From NCBI GenBank assembly GCA_002418885.1, contig DIEZ01000052.1:1-41001 (forward strand): DNA of 41,001 nucleotides, written 5' to 3'. Shown piece by piece: positions 18,516-25,871 of the stretch (positions are counted from its first letter, which is position 1; each line of letters starts with the position of its first letter). The DNA comes from Syntrophaceae bacterium UBA5761. GTDB lineage: Bacteria > Desulfobacterota > Syntrophia > Syntrophales > UBA4778. The position numbers and the translations under genes are program-made. The notes beneath the pieces were generated by a model that made no database searches, had not been told where the DNA came from, and was given only the letters and a program-made list of their open reading frames with translations.

Positions 18516-19313
18516 TCAGTTCAGAACGATGAAATTAAGGTGCCTTCCCGTCCCTCCTTTTTCCGCCCTGTGGGAAAAAAAGAGGTCCCGGCGGCAGGAC
18601 GTACAGAGGGCCGCCGAAAAGATATTCTCTCGTGGGATGCCTGCTTCCACCAGCTGTATTCTATTGGCCGACTCCAGGTCAAGCATCCATCTGCCTTCGA
18701 CATCCTGACAAGCCCGGAAGGCCCGCTCCCTCACCGAGACCGACCTTTTGAAGGCATCAAAAACCTTCCCATCGACCTGATAACAACAGACCCCGACAGC
18801 AGGCCCGATCGCCGCCAGGGTGTCCCCCGGCTTAGAACTATACCTCTCTTTAAGGGCTTTAACGGCCTTGCCGGCTATCCCCAACGCCGTCCCTCGCCAA
18901 CCCGCGTGGACGACCCCCACTACCTGCTTTTCACGGTCCGCGAGGAGAAGCGGGACGCAATCAGCCGTCTTGACGGCCAGGGCCACCCCCCTTCTTGCCG
19001 TCAGCACGGCATCGCATCGGACCGGAAGGTCTTTGTCCTGAAGGTCTTCGACAACTACGATGCGGTCGCCGTGAACCTGGTCGATCGGGAAGAATTGAGA
19101 GACCGAAAGGCCGAAGGCATCGGCTATGAGTCGCCAGTTGCGGGCAACCCGTTCTTCTTCGTCTCCTTCACGCAGGCCGAGGTTCAAGCTGGAAAACTTC
19201 CCGGTGCTCACACCGTTCCATCGGGTCAGGAATGCGTGGGTCAGGAATGGGTTTTCCCTCAGTCGTGGCGATTCCAGGTAACAAACTTGGCCGCGCTTCA
19301 AAAGCCGAAACAT
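18516..19313 (-). CDS. pgeF: Multicopper-oxidase-fold purine nucleoside phosphorylase (YfiH/PgeF/LACC1 family)
   Basis: 265 aa of the DUF152/YfiH family, zinc proteins related to human LACC1. Members phosphorolyse or deaminate adenosine and related nucleosides, and YfiH has also been linked to editing of peptidoglycan precursors. Zinc-site sequences are present: QVHGDRIV, TADCVPLLLAD and VHAGWRGTALGI. The ATG at 19313 is taken; a TTG at 19325 overlapping the rluD stop (TTGA) is the alternative, but GGAGG sits almost on top of it. rluD-yfiH adjacency is widespread. Confidence 0.9.
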   Translation of the reverse strand: MFRLLKRGQVCYLESPRLRENPFLTHAFLTRWNGVSTGKFSSLNLGLREGDEEERVARNWRLIADAFGLSVSQFFPIDQVHGDRIVVVEDLQDKDLPVRCDAVLTARRGVALAVKTADCVPLLLADREKQVVGVVHAGWRGTALGIAGKAVKALKERYSSKPGDTLAAIGPAVGVCCYQVDGKVFDAFKRSVSVRERAFRACQDVEGRWMLDLESANRIQLVEAGIPRENIFSAALCTSCRRDLFFSHRAEKGGTGRHLNFIVLN

Positions 19314-19321
19314 GCTGTCCG

Positions 19322-20305
19322 TCAATCCTCCATCCCGTGGTTCCCGCGAGTATACTCCCGTAAGTATGCGACGACCCTCTGCATGTCCTCCGGGAGGGGG
19401 GATTCAAACCAGAGGTGCCGGTTCGTAAGGGGATGGTAAAAACCCAACCCCCGGGCATGGAGGGCCTGACGCCGCATACCTTTAAGCTTTGAACGAAGTA
19501 TTGTGTCTCTGACGGCCTGCAGCCGCCTGGAGGAGTTGCCGTAAACGTCGTCTCCTAGTATGGGGTGCCCTATGGAGTTGAGGTGCACCCGGATCTGATG
19601 GGTCCGTCCCGTCTCGATGGCAACGTCCAGAAGGGCCATCACGCCGAAACGTTCGACCACCTTCCATCTCGTCAGGGCCTCCTTTCCGCGCCCGCTGAAG
19701 ACGGACATTTTTTTTCGGTCCCTCGGATGCCTCCCTACAGGCAACGCCACCGACCCCTCCTCGCCTTCCGTATCACCGAAGACGAGGGCGCTGTAAGCCT
19801 TCTTAACGCGGTGTTCCTTGAACTGCCGCGCCAGCCCCACGTGGGCGGCGTCACCCCTGGCAACAACGAGGAGGCCGGACGTATCTTTGTCCAGCCTATG
19901 CACGACCCCGGGCCTCAAAACACCTCCGACGCCGGAAAGGTCCCGACAGTGAAAAAGCAAGGCATTGACAAGGGTCCCGTGAAAATTGCCCGCGGCGGGG
20001 TGAACGACCATACCGGCCGGCTTGTTCACGACGACGACCGCCTCGTCCTCATAAACAATGTCCAAGGGTATATCCTCGGCGACGACTTCGTACGCCTCCG
20101 GCTCCGGTATTCGCAGGGTAACGGTATCTCCCGCCCTCAACTTGAACCTCGCTTTTTCGGCCGCACCGTTGACCGAAACACATCCTTCTTCGATCAGCCT
20201 TTGAGCCTGTGAACGGGAGACGACGGCGTTCGAACCGGCCAGGAAAACATCCAGTCGTAGCCCTACCCCGGCCTCTCCCACCTTAAGATCGATTTCCTCT
20301 TCCAT
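19322..20305 (-). CDS. rluD: RluA-family 23S rRNA pseudouridine synthase (RluD-like)
   Basis: Converts specific uridines of 23S rRNA helix 69 (1911/1915/1917 in E. coli) to pseudouridine, important for ribosome assembly. 327 aa from the ATG at 20305; a TTG at 20335 overlapping the selA stop would add 10 residues. N-terminal S4 domain (GLRLDVFLAG ... RSQAQRLIEEGCVSVNG), then IVYEDEAVVVVNKPAGMVVHP and the catalytic Asp in VHRLDKDTSGLLVVAR, then GRTHQIRVHL. RluD is likelier than RluA or RluC because of the S4 domain and the yfiH neighbour, but site specificity is inferred. Confidence 0.9.
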   Translation of the reverse strand: MEEEIDLKVGEAGVGLRLDVFLAGSNAVVSRSQAQRLIEEGCVSVNGAAEKARFKLRAGDTVTLRIPEPEAYEVVAEDIPLDIVYEDEAVVVVNKPAGMVVHPAAGNFHGTLVNALLFHCRDLSGVGGVLRPGVVHRLDKDTSGLLVVARGDAAHVGLARQFKEHRVKKAYSALVFGDTEGEEGSVALPVGRHPRDRKKMSVFSGRGKEALTRWKVVERFGVMALLDVAIETGRTHQIRVHLNSIGHPILGDDVYGNSSRRLQAVRDTILRSKLKGMRRQALHARGLGFYHPLTNRHLWFESPLPEDMQRVVAYLREYTRGNHGMED

Positions 20306-20331
20306 ATCCGCTTTCGGCAATGTACGGGGCC

Positions 20332-21738
20332 TCAAGGCGAGGCCATGCTCATAAGGCCCTCTTTTATCAAGGGAAACTCTTCTTCGTCGATGGTTCTCAG
20401 GTCGAAGAGCACCTCGTCACCTGAAATTCTCGCCACTATCGGGACGGCGAGGCCACGGAGCCTCCCTTCGACATCATTGGCAGTCATCTTTTCCGAGCGC
20501 ACCCCGATGAGCGAGGTGGCGACCTCCTGGGACGGCAAAGAGCCGCCGCCTGCCATGGAACAGCCCTTTTTTAGGGAAAACCTGAATCCCTCAGGCGATG
20601 CCTTCTTGAGAGTTGCGAACAATTTCCTTGCCCTCTTTTCTACCTTCTCCGGTGGCTCTGTCAGGGCCTTCAACGCCCGGATCCGGGTGACGGCGTCTTC
20701 CTCAGAAAGATACTGCCTCAACGTCCCTTCCAGGGCGGCGAGGGTCAGTTTGTCTACCCTCAATGCCCGGTTCAGCGGATTCTTCTCTATCTTCTGCAAG
20801 AGGTCTTTCCTGCCCAGGATGACCCCCGCCTGGGGGCCACCGAGCAGTTTGTCCCCGCTGAAGGTCACTACATCCGCACCCGCCCGGATGGCGTCTCTCA
20901 CCGTAGGCTCCCGGTCGATGCCGTAACGGTCGAGATCGATCAAGCAGCCGCTCCCCAGGTCGTTCACGACGGGTATGCCCCGCTCCTTGCCCAGCCCGAC
21001 GAGCCGGGCGAGTTCGACTTCTTCCGTGAAACCGACAATCCTGAAATTGCTCGTGTGCACCTTCAGGATCACAGCCGTCTGTTCTCCGATCGCCTCTTCA
21101 TAATCCCGCCGACGAGTACGGTTCGTCGTCCCCACTTCCCTCAGGACCGCCCCGCTGCGTTTCATCACCTCCGGAATCCGGAACTCTCCTCCTATCTCAA
21201 CAAGTTCTCCCCGGGAAACCACGGCCTCCTTTCCGTCGGCAATGGTGTTCAGGACGAGGAGGACGGCGGCGGCGTTGTTGTTCACTACCAGCGCATCCTC
21301 CGCCCCGGTCAACCCGCAGAGAAGGTCCTTCACGTGGTCGTAGCGGAGTCCTCGTTTCCCTGTCGCTAGGTCGAACTCAAGGTTGGAGTAACCCCGGGCG
21401 ACCTCGTTTATCCGGTCGATGGCCTCTTCGCAAAGAGGCGCCCTACCCAGGTTCGTATGGAGAATTATGCCGGTGGCGTTTATCACCCGGCGCAACTTCG
21501 CCGACTGCATCGATTCGACCCGCCTGCGGACCCGTTCAGCCACTTCTTCGGCCGAGGGTGGGAGGGTGTCGGCCCTTTCCGCCAGGATGTTTTCCCTGAT
21601 CGCCGCGACAATCTCACGGCAGGCATCGACAACCAGGTCCTTCGGTGCTTTTGCGAAGGTGTCCCCTTTCTTAAGGAGGAGCAAAACTTCGTCGATCTTG
21701 GGAAGGCTCCGCAGCAGCGTCGATCGCTTCTCGTCCAT
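20332..21738 (-). CDS. selA: L-seryl-tRNA(Sec) selenium transferase
   Basis: PLP enzyme, a decamer in E. coli, converting Ser-tRNA(Sec) to Sec-tRNA(Sec) with selenophosphate. 468 aa, normal length. N-terminal tRNA-binding helices (about 1-75), INATGIILHTNLGRAPL (87-103), VNNNAAAVLL, and the PLP lysine K297 in VTFSGDKLLGGPQAG. ATG at 21738. It implies the organism makes selenoproteins, yet no selB, selD or selC is seen in this window and the hydrogenase here uses Cys at both nickel-binding motifs. It follows the HemN-like gene by 20 bp and is followed by rluD. Confidence 0.95.
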   Translation of the reverse strand: MDEKRSTLLRSLPKIDEVLLLLKKGDTFAKAPKDLVVDACREIVAAIRENILAERADTLPPSAEEVAERVRRRVESMQSAKLRRVINATGIILHTNLGRAPLCEEAIDRINEVARGYSNLEFDLATGKRGLRYDHVKDLLCGLTGAEDALVVNNNAAAVLLVLNTIADGKEAVVSRGELVEIGGEFRIPEVMKRSGAVLREVGTTNRTRRRDYEEAIGEQTAVILKVHTSNFRIVGFTEEVELARLVGLGKERGIPVVNDLGSGCLIDLDRYGIDREPTVRDAIRAGADVVTFSGDKLLGGPQAGVILGRKDLLQKIEKNPLNRALRVDKLTLAALEGTLRQYLSEEDAVTRIRALKALTEPPEKVEKRARKLFATLKKASPEGFRFSLKKGCSMAGGGSLPSQEVATSLIGVRSEKMTANDVEGRLRGLAVPIVARISGDEVLFDLRTIDEEEFPLIKEGLMSMASP

Positions 21739-21758
21739 CTCAACCTCTCTCAGAAAAG

Positions 21759-23006
21759 TCAGGACCGGCAGAAATCACGGAAGTTGTTGACAGCAGTGAA
21801 GAATTCCCGCATCATCACCACCCAGTGATAACGCCCGCGTTCTGTTAGGAAAAGCCGATTGTCCCGGCGTTCGATGCCGCCGACCAGACGAAAAAAGAAG
21901 ATAGGAAGCCACAGATACCGAAAAAGGCTCACGCCGTATTTCTTTCCCAGCGCAATCAGGTCGAGGCTTCCGCCGAAGAGTTTCATCAGAAAATCGTAGT
22001 GTATCCGCTCTCTGATGCCGAAGGTCCGCGAGGCCATCAATGGTATCCTGTCTTTTTCCACACGGTCGATGTAATCCTCTATGTCGAAGGTATTGGCATA
22101 GCACACACCCGCCAGGTAACCTATGGAACCGCTGCCGAGGCCCGCATAGTCATCGTAATCCACCACGTATTCATCCACGATCTTCACGGCCTCAGCCGTT
22201 TTGCGGGAAAAACACCAGGCGGAGGAAAAGCGGTACTCCTTGAGAAGCTGTCGGGAAATCCGCCGGTAGTACACGTATTCCCGCCTCTCGTCGACACTCC
22301 CCAGCTTTTGTTCTACCTGCCTCCGGGTCGAGTCGGAGACCATAAGCGGATAATAGGTGACCTGGTCGACAGCGATTTCGGCAAGCGTGTCGAGGTCGTT
22401 CTCTATGCTCGCTCCTGTCTGGGACGGAAAATTGAACATCATGTCGGCGTTCAACGTGTCGAAACGTCCCATCACGGACTTCATCCGCTCCGCAATCCGC
22501 CGGCCGCTTCCGTACTTATCGTACCTGTCCATGGCCTTCAACAGGGCGTCATCGAAACTCTGGATACCCACGGAAAGCCGCTTTACGCCCGCCCTTTCCA
22601 GCGGGGCAAGTCTTACTTCGGTGAGATGGTCGGGGTTGGTCTCGACCGATATCTCCCCGACGGAAAAGCATTCCCGGGCAAGAGACAGGACGGCTTCCAG
22701 TTCATCGACCAGCACGGTGGGCGTCCCCCCGCCCACATATACGCCGTTAAAATCATAGCCCTTATCTCTGTAAAGCAATATCTCTTTTCTAAGGGCCGAG
22801 AAATAGGCCCTGCAGAGCTTTTCTTCGAAGGGTACCCGATTGAAGGAACAGTACGGACACAGCCGCTCGCAAAAAGGGACATGGAGGTAAAGCAGCCTTT
22901 TTCCTTTGTTATTACCCGGCGGAAGGGCTGGGCTTTCTTGAGGGGAAAAGGTCATTGACCCGTTGATTTGGCGTCGTGCAACCCGGGTTATCACTCGGTT
23001 GATCAA
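21759..23006 (-). CDS. HemN/HemW-like radical SAM protein
   Basis: Radical S-adenosylmethionine enzyme of the coproporphyrinogen-oxidase-like family, 415 aa. The [4Fe-4S] ligands are C46, C50 and C53 in LHVPFCERLCPYCSF, followed by the glycine-rich GVYVGGGTPT and SVETNPDHL, LSVGIQSFDD and NADMMFNFPSQT typical of the family. The C-terminal part differs from both HemN and the heme chaperone HemW (VDYDDYAGLGSGSIGYLAG, then a hydrophobic LFRYLWLPIFFFRLVGG). It could be a coproporphyrinogen dehydrogenase, a heme chaperone or an anaerobic heme-degrading ChuW/HutW relative; sequence alone does not decide. The start is uncertain: TTG at 23006 or ATG at 22955. Confidence 0.75.
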   Translation of the reverse strand: MINRVITRVARRQINGSMTFSPQESPALPPGNNKGKRLLYLHVPFCERLCPYCSFNRVPFEEKLCRAYFSALRKEILLYRDKGYDFNGVYVGGGTPTVLVDELEAVLSLARECFSVGEISVETNPDHLTEVRLAPLERAGVKRLSVGIQSFDDALLKAMDRYDKYGSGRRIAERMKSVMGRFDTLNADMMFNFPSQTGASIENDLDTLAEIAVDQVTYYPLMVSDSTRRQVEQKLGSVDERREYVYYRRISRQLLKEYRFSSAWCFSRKTAEAVKIVDEYVVDYDDYAGLGSGSIGYLAGVCYANTFDIEDYIDRVEKDRIPLMASRTFGIRERIHYDFLMKLFGGSLDLIALGKKYGVSLFRYLWLPIFFFRLVGGIERRDNRLFLTERGRYHWVVMMREFFTAVNNFRDFCRS

Positions 23007-23075
23007 GGTATCGATGATTTCCTCCCGGCCGAATTTATAACAAAGTACCGGGAAATTAGCAAGAACTGGGCGGTG

Positions 23076-23104
23076 TTGAAAAAAAGACGTGCCGGTGTTA
23101 TAGA
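23076..23104 (+). promoter_or_regulatory. Sigma-70-type promoter for def
   Basis: TTGAAA (23076-23081), 17-bp spacer, TATAGA (23099-23104), in the gap between the divergent HemN-like gene and def. The predicted start near 23111 gives a leader of about 30 nt. Confidence 0.55.
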
Positions 23105-23140
23105 GGTGTTCGGTTCAGGTCGGAGCAGAAGGACTGAGGT

Positions 23141-23719
23141 ATGGCAGAAACGAAAACATGGGCCCTCTGGAAGGACGGAAAGGTCAACCCGGAGGAAGCG
23201 AAAGTCCTGAGGAGGCGTGCCTCGGAGGTACCCGTCCCGTATAACGATGCGGCACGGAGGGACATCAAGGCGGTCGTCGATTCATTTTTGTCGAGAGACG
23301 ACGCCCTCGGTCTCGCCGCACCCCAGGTCGGCATCAGCAAGAGGATCATCGTCTTCAAGACCAAAAATTTCAATGAGAGAGAACGGATTAAAAGCAGAGA
23401 AGAATACGAAGTCCTTGTCAATCCTAGGCTTGTCCAGGTACGCGGTGCGGAGGAAAAGATGCCCGAGGGATGCCTGTCATGCCCCGACGTCAGCGTCGAG
23501 GTAACGAGAGCGACGGAGATCAAGGTCCGCGCCCTCGACGAAGAAGGCCGCAAGGTAAACAAACGTTATACGGGCTTTCTCGCCCGCATCGTCCAGCACG
23601 AACTGGAACACCTCGACGGAAAGCTGATCATCGACCACGGCGGAACGGTTTCGTTCCCGAAGAAGAAAGAGGCCTTTTTCACAAGCCTTTTCGGGGGCGA
23701 GCCGGGCAAACAGGAATGA
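23141..23719 (+). CDS. def: Peptide deformylase
   Basis: Iron (or zinc) hydrolase that removes the formyl group from nascent proteins. 192 aa, slightly long because of a roughly 30-residue N-terminal extension. Motif 1 is ALGLAAPQ (55-62), where the usual first Gly of GxGLAAxQ is Ala; motif 2 is EGCLS with metal ligand C111; motif 3 is QHELEHLDG with H153, E154 and H157. The catalytic Glu and all ligands are present, so it should be active. It stands alone on the plus strand between its own promoter and a terminator; it is not next to fmt as in many bacteria, so a second deformylase elsewhere is possible. Confidence 0.93.
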   Translation: MAETKTWALWKDGKVNPEEAKVLRRRASEVPVPYNDAARRDIKAVVDSFLSRDDALGLAAPQVGISKRIIVFKTKNFNERERIKSREEYEVLVNPRLVQVRGAEEKMPEGCLSCPDVSVEVTRATEIKVRALDEEGRKVNKRYTGFLARIVQHELEHLDGKLIIDHGGTVSFPKKKEAFFTSLFGGEPGKQE

Positions 23720-23727
23720 ACCAAAAC

Positions 23728-23758
23728 AAAAACCCCTTTCGGGGTAAAAGGGGTTTTT
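23728..23758. terminator. Bidirectional terminator between def and the AtpZ-like gene
   Basis: Perfect 12-bp arms AAAAACCCCTTT (23728-23739) and AAAGGGGTTTTT (23747-23758) around a 7-nt loop. The A-run before and T-run after make it work in both directions, serving def (+) and the convergent small membrane gene (-). Confidence 0.9.
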
Positions 23759-23778
23759 TACAGTCAGGCCTTTTGCGG

Positions 23779-24021
23779 CTACCTCTTCCTCTTCAACCAG
23801 GCCTCCTGGTAAAGGCGTCCGACACAGAGGAAAAGGGCAAGCATGAAGAGGCCGAGCATGAACGACGGCGCCGTATTCAGGGCCCTGTCTATCCAGTAGC
23901 CCGCGTACATGAAGGCAAAGGAACAGATGACGATCACGAAACCCCAGGCGCTCAGCATCAGGATCCCCGATAGCCCTTGCATCGTCGTCTGTCCCTGTCC
24001 TGTCCTTTTTGCCGTCACCAT
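23779..24021 (-). CDS. AtpZ/AtpI-like small membrane protein
   Basis: 80 aa with two predicted transmembrane helices: about 16-42 (LSGILMLSAWGFVIVICSFA) and about 52-70 (SFMLGLFMLALFLCVGRLY), joined by the short loop YWIDRALNTA. The pattern GYWIDRxLxTxPxFxLxxxxL is characteristic of AtpZ (ATPase_gene1), a small protein usually encoded just ahead of the F0 genes and linked to Mg/Ca transport or c-ring assembly. No ATP synthase gene is in this window. ATG at 24021; it follows the 91-aa membrane protein gene by 44 bp and ends at a strong terminator, so the two form a two-gene unit. Function here is not established. Confidence 0.7.
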   Translation of the reverse strand: MVTAKRTGQGQTTMQGLSGILMLSAWGFVIVICSFAFMYAGYWIDRALNTAPSFMLGLFMLALFLCVGRLYQEAWLKRKR

Positions 24022-24065
24022 GACCAGCCCTTTTCCTTGCTGTGATGCCGTTCGTTCTAAACGTA

Positions 24066-24341
24066 TCAGCCGACCAACCCTTTGATGAGCTCCACTACCG
24101 GCGAGGTGAAGAGTGCGATAAGGACGGTGTAGAGGGCAAAGCTGCCGATGGCCTCGCTCAGGTAAAGTTTCTGGTACTTATGCTTGAGAGACACGATGAT
24201 CAACCCGCCCACGATCAAGGCGCCGAGGTGGAAGAAGGGGAAATCTGCCGCTCCTGCCGCGCTGTACTCGGCAAACACAAAAGTCGCCGTAGACAGGACC
24301 ACAAAACTCGCTACTAACAATGTGGATACTAACTTTTTCAT
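24066..24341 (-). CDS. Small membrane protein with signal peptide, unknown function
   Basis: 91 aa, not recognised. The N terminus MKKLVSTLLVASFVVLSTAT with VFAEYS after it looks like a cleavable signal peptide (AxA-like FAE site near residue 24). The mature part has two hydrophobic segments: about 37-52 (FHLGALIVGGLIIVSL) and about 65-88 (AIGSFALYTVLIALFTSPVV), with a basic loop KHKYQK between. ATG at 24341 has an excellent Shine-Dalgarno (AAAGGAGG). Upstream are a possible sigma-54 site and a pair of palindromes. It is likely co-transcribed with the AtpZ-like gene downstream; the pair may act together in the membrane, which is only inference. Confidence 0.65.
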   Translation of the reverse strand: MKKLVSTLLVASFVVLSTATFVFAEYSAAGAADFPFFHLGALIVGGLIIVSLKHKYQKLYLSEAIGSFALYTVLIALFTSPVVELIKGLVG

Positions 24342-24396
24342 TTTCTGTTTCCTCCTTTGGATATTAGAATCATTTCGATTTTTTACTTTATATGTA

Positions 24397-24413
24397 TGAA
24401 ATTATCGTGCCAG
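24397..24413 (-). promoter_or_regulatory. Possible sigma-54 promoter for the small membrane gene pair
   Basis: Minus strand CTGGCACG (24413-24406), four bases, then TTTCA (24401-24397), against the consensus TGGCACG-N4-TTGCW. The -24 element is perfect and the spacing is right, but the -12 element reads TTTC instead of TTGC, which weakens it. It lies about 55 bp before the ATG at 24341. Confidence 0.3.
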
Positions 24414-24521
24414 ATCCCCTCCTCTCAGAGGAGCATCATATATCACGTTGATATTGCGTCATATTTAGAAAATCGACGGTATCTTCGGTACCGCTCTCCG
24501 GGGAGAAAACCCCCTCCCCGC

Positions 24522-24557
24522 TGAATGAAACGTTCAACGGGATGAATGAATCATTCA
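24522..24557. promoter_or_regulatory. Two tandem palindromes, probable operator pair
   Basis: TGAATGAAACGTTCA (24522-24536) and TGAATGAATCATTCA (24543-24557) match at 13 of 15 positions. The second is a perfect palindrome with 7-bp arms about one central base; the first extends to 9-bp arms (CCCGCTGAA/TTCAACGGG) with one mismatch. Their centres are 21 bp apart, two helical turns. TGAATGA/TCATTCA resembles sites of TetR-type regulators such as Bacillus FadR; the regulator here is unknown. Confidence 0.6.
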
Positions 24558-24711
24558 AACAACGGGGCCGGTCGAAGCAGACCCTTTTAACCTTGCTGTC
24601 AACGGCTGCATGTAGTACTCAACGTAGAATTCGTCGTGAAAACAGGCCAAGTATCTCGGACGGCCGGTTTCAAGCCGTACTTTCAGCGGCAACAAGGCGT
24701 AGGATGTAGGG

Positions 24712-25809
24712 ATGCAAAGAACCCCCCTGTATGACCGTAACCTGAAGCTTGGTGCCAGGATGATCGATTTCGGCGGCTGGGAGATGCCGGTCCGGTACAC
24801 GACTGTGATCGACGAACACAGGACGACACGTGAGGCGGCGGGACTTTTCGACACCTGCCACATGGGTGAGATAGACGTCACAGGACCGGGTTCGTACGCG
24901 TTCCTGCAGAGGGTACTGAGCCGCGACCTTGCGGGAATGACCAACGGCCGGATGCGGCTAAGCCTCCTGACCGACCACCGGGGCGGGATCATCGACGACC
25001 TTACCGTGTACAGGCTCGGCGATGACAGATACCGGCTGGTAACCAACGCCGCCACGAAAGACAAGGACCTCATCTGGCTGCGGCGTGTGGTTCAGGAGGA
25101 AGGATTTTCCGGCGTCGAAATCGCGGACGTCACCGACCGAACCGGGAAATTGGACCTGCAGGGTCCCCGCTCCGCGGAAATCCTTCAGTCCTTGGTCGCT
25201 GATTCCCTGTCGGAGCTCAAGTTCTATGATTTTATCGAAACGGAAATCCACGGCTTAGGAGCTGTCGTGTCCCGGAGCGGCTACACCGGAGAAGACGGCT
25301 TTGAGGTATACGTCCCCGCGGAAGCGGTCGGAAAGGTTTGGGATAAGCTACTCGACACCGGAACACCGCTCGGCCTGAAACCGGCAGGGCTCGGCGCCCG
25401 GGACACCCTGCGCCTAGAGGCCGGTATGATGCTTTACGGAAACGAGATAAACGAGTCGGTCACACCTTTCGAGGTGGTCTACGGCTGGACGACGGACCTC
25501 AAAAAGGACTTCATCGGGAGCGAGGCACTCAGAAAACAGAAAGAACAGGGAATCAGGAGAAAACTGACCGGGTTCGAGCTGACCGGACGGGGCATCGCTC
25601 GTCACGGTTACGCCGTCTTGAAGAACGGCCGGGTGATCGGTGAAGTGACGTCGGGGACATTCTCGCCCACACTCCAGAAGGCCATCGGCATGGCCTTCGT
25701 TCTTGTCGAGTACTCCGAACCCGGCACGCAGGTCGACATCCGAATCCGGGACAACCGGGCCGAGGCCCGTGTAGTCCCATTGCCTTTCTATAAGAGAAAA
25801 ATCGTTTAA
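24712..25809 (+). CDS. gcvT: Glycine cleavage system T protein (aminomethyltransferase)
   Basis: Takes the aminomethyl group from lipoyl-H protein and makes 5,10-methylene-tetrahydrofolate plus ammonia; reversible, so it may also serve glycine synthesis. 365 aa, standard length. Beginning RTPLYDRNLKLGARMIDFGGW, catalytic Asp in GGIIDDLTVYRL (D95/D96), folate-binding RSGYTGEDGFEVYVP, GLGARDTLRLEAGMMLYGNE and C-terminal GEVTSGTFSPTLQKAIGMAFV. ATG at 24712 with a weak Shine-Dalgarno. gcvH follows after 62 bp; the P protein genes are not in the window. Confidence 0.97.
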   Translation: MQRTPLYDRNLKLGARMIDFGGWEMPVRYTTVIDEHRTTREAAGLFDTCHMGEIDVTGPGSYAFLQRVLSRDLAGMTNGRMRLSLLTDHRGGIIDDLTVYRLGDDRYRLVTNAATKDKDLIWLRRVVQEEGFSGVEIADVTDRTGKLDLQGPRSAEILQSLVADSLSELKFYDFIETEIHGLGAVVSRSGYTGEDGFEVYVPAEAVGKVWDKLLDTGTPLGLKPAGLGARDTLRLEAGMMLYGNEINESVTPFEVVYGWTTDLKKDFIGSEALRKQKEQGIRRKLTGFELTGRGIARHGYAVLKNGRVIGEVTSGTFSPTLQKAIGMAFVLVEYSEPGTQVDIRIRDNRAEARVVPLPFYKRKIV

Positions 25810-25871
25810 CTATACTTAACCACTGAGAGTTTATGTGAGCCTCGGCGGTGACGGAAGAGGGGAGGAATGGG

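Larger units (their letters stand above)
24342..24711. other. 370-bp intergenic region between divergent units
   Basis: Divergent gap between the 91-aa membrane protein gene (-) and gcvT (+). It contains a candidate sigma-54 promoter facing left (24397-24413), a GC-rich stem-loop CTCTCC/GGGGAG near 24495-24506, and the two palindromes at 24522-24557. The part next to gcvT (24558-24711) shows no convincing promoter, riboswitch or RNA gene; a glycine riboswitch was looked for and not found. Confidence 0.6.

Noticed and set aside
24555..24711. Minus-strand open frame of about 46 codons ending near 24555
   Set aside because: The translation looks plausible in places, but there is no ATG or ribosome site, the frame continues antisense into gcvT, and the stop lies inside the operator pair.
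24558..24711. Glycine riboswitch upstream of gcvT
   Set aside because: Expected conserved blocks of the tandem aptamers are not seen, and there is no expression-platform hairpin before gcvT.
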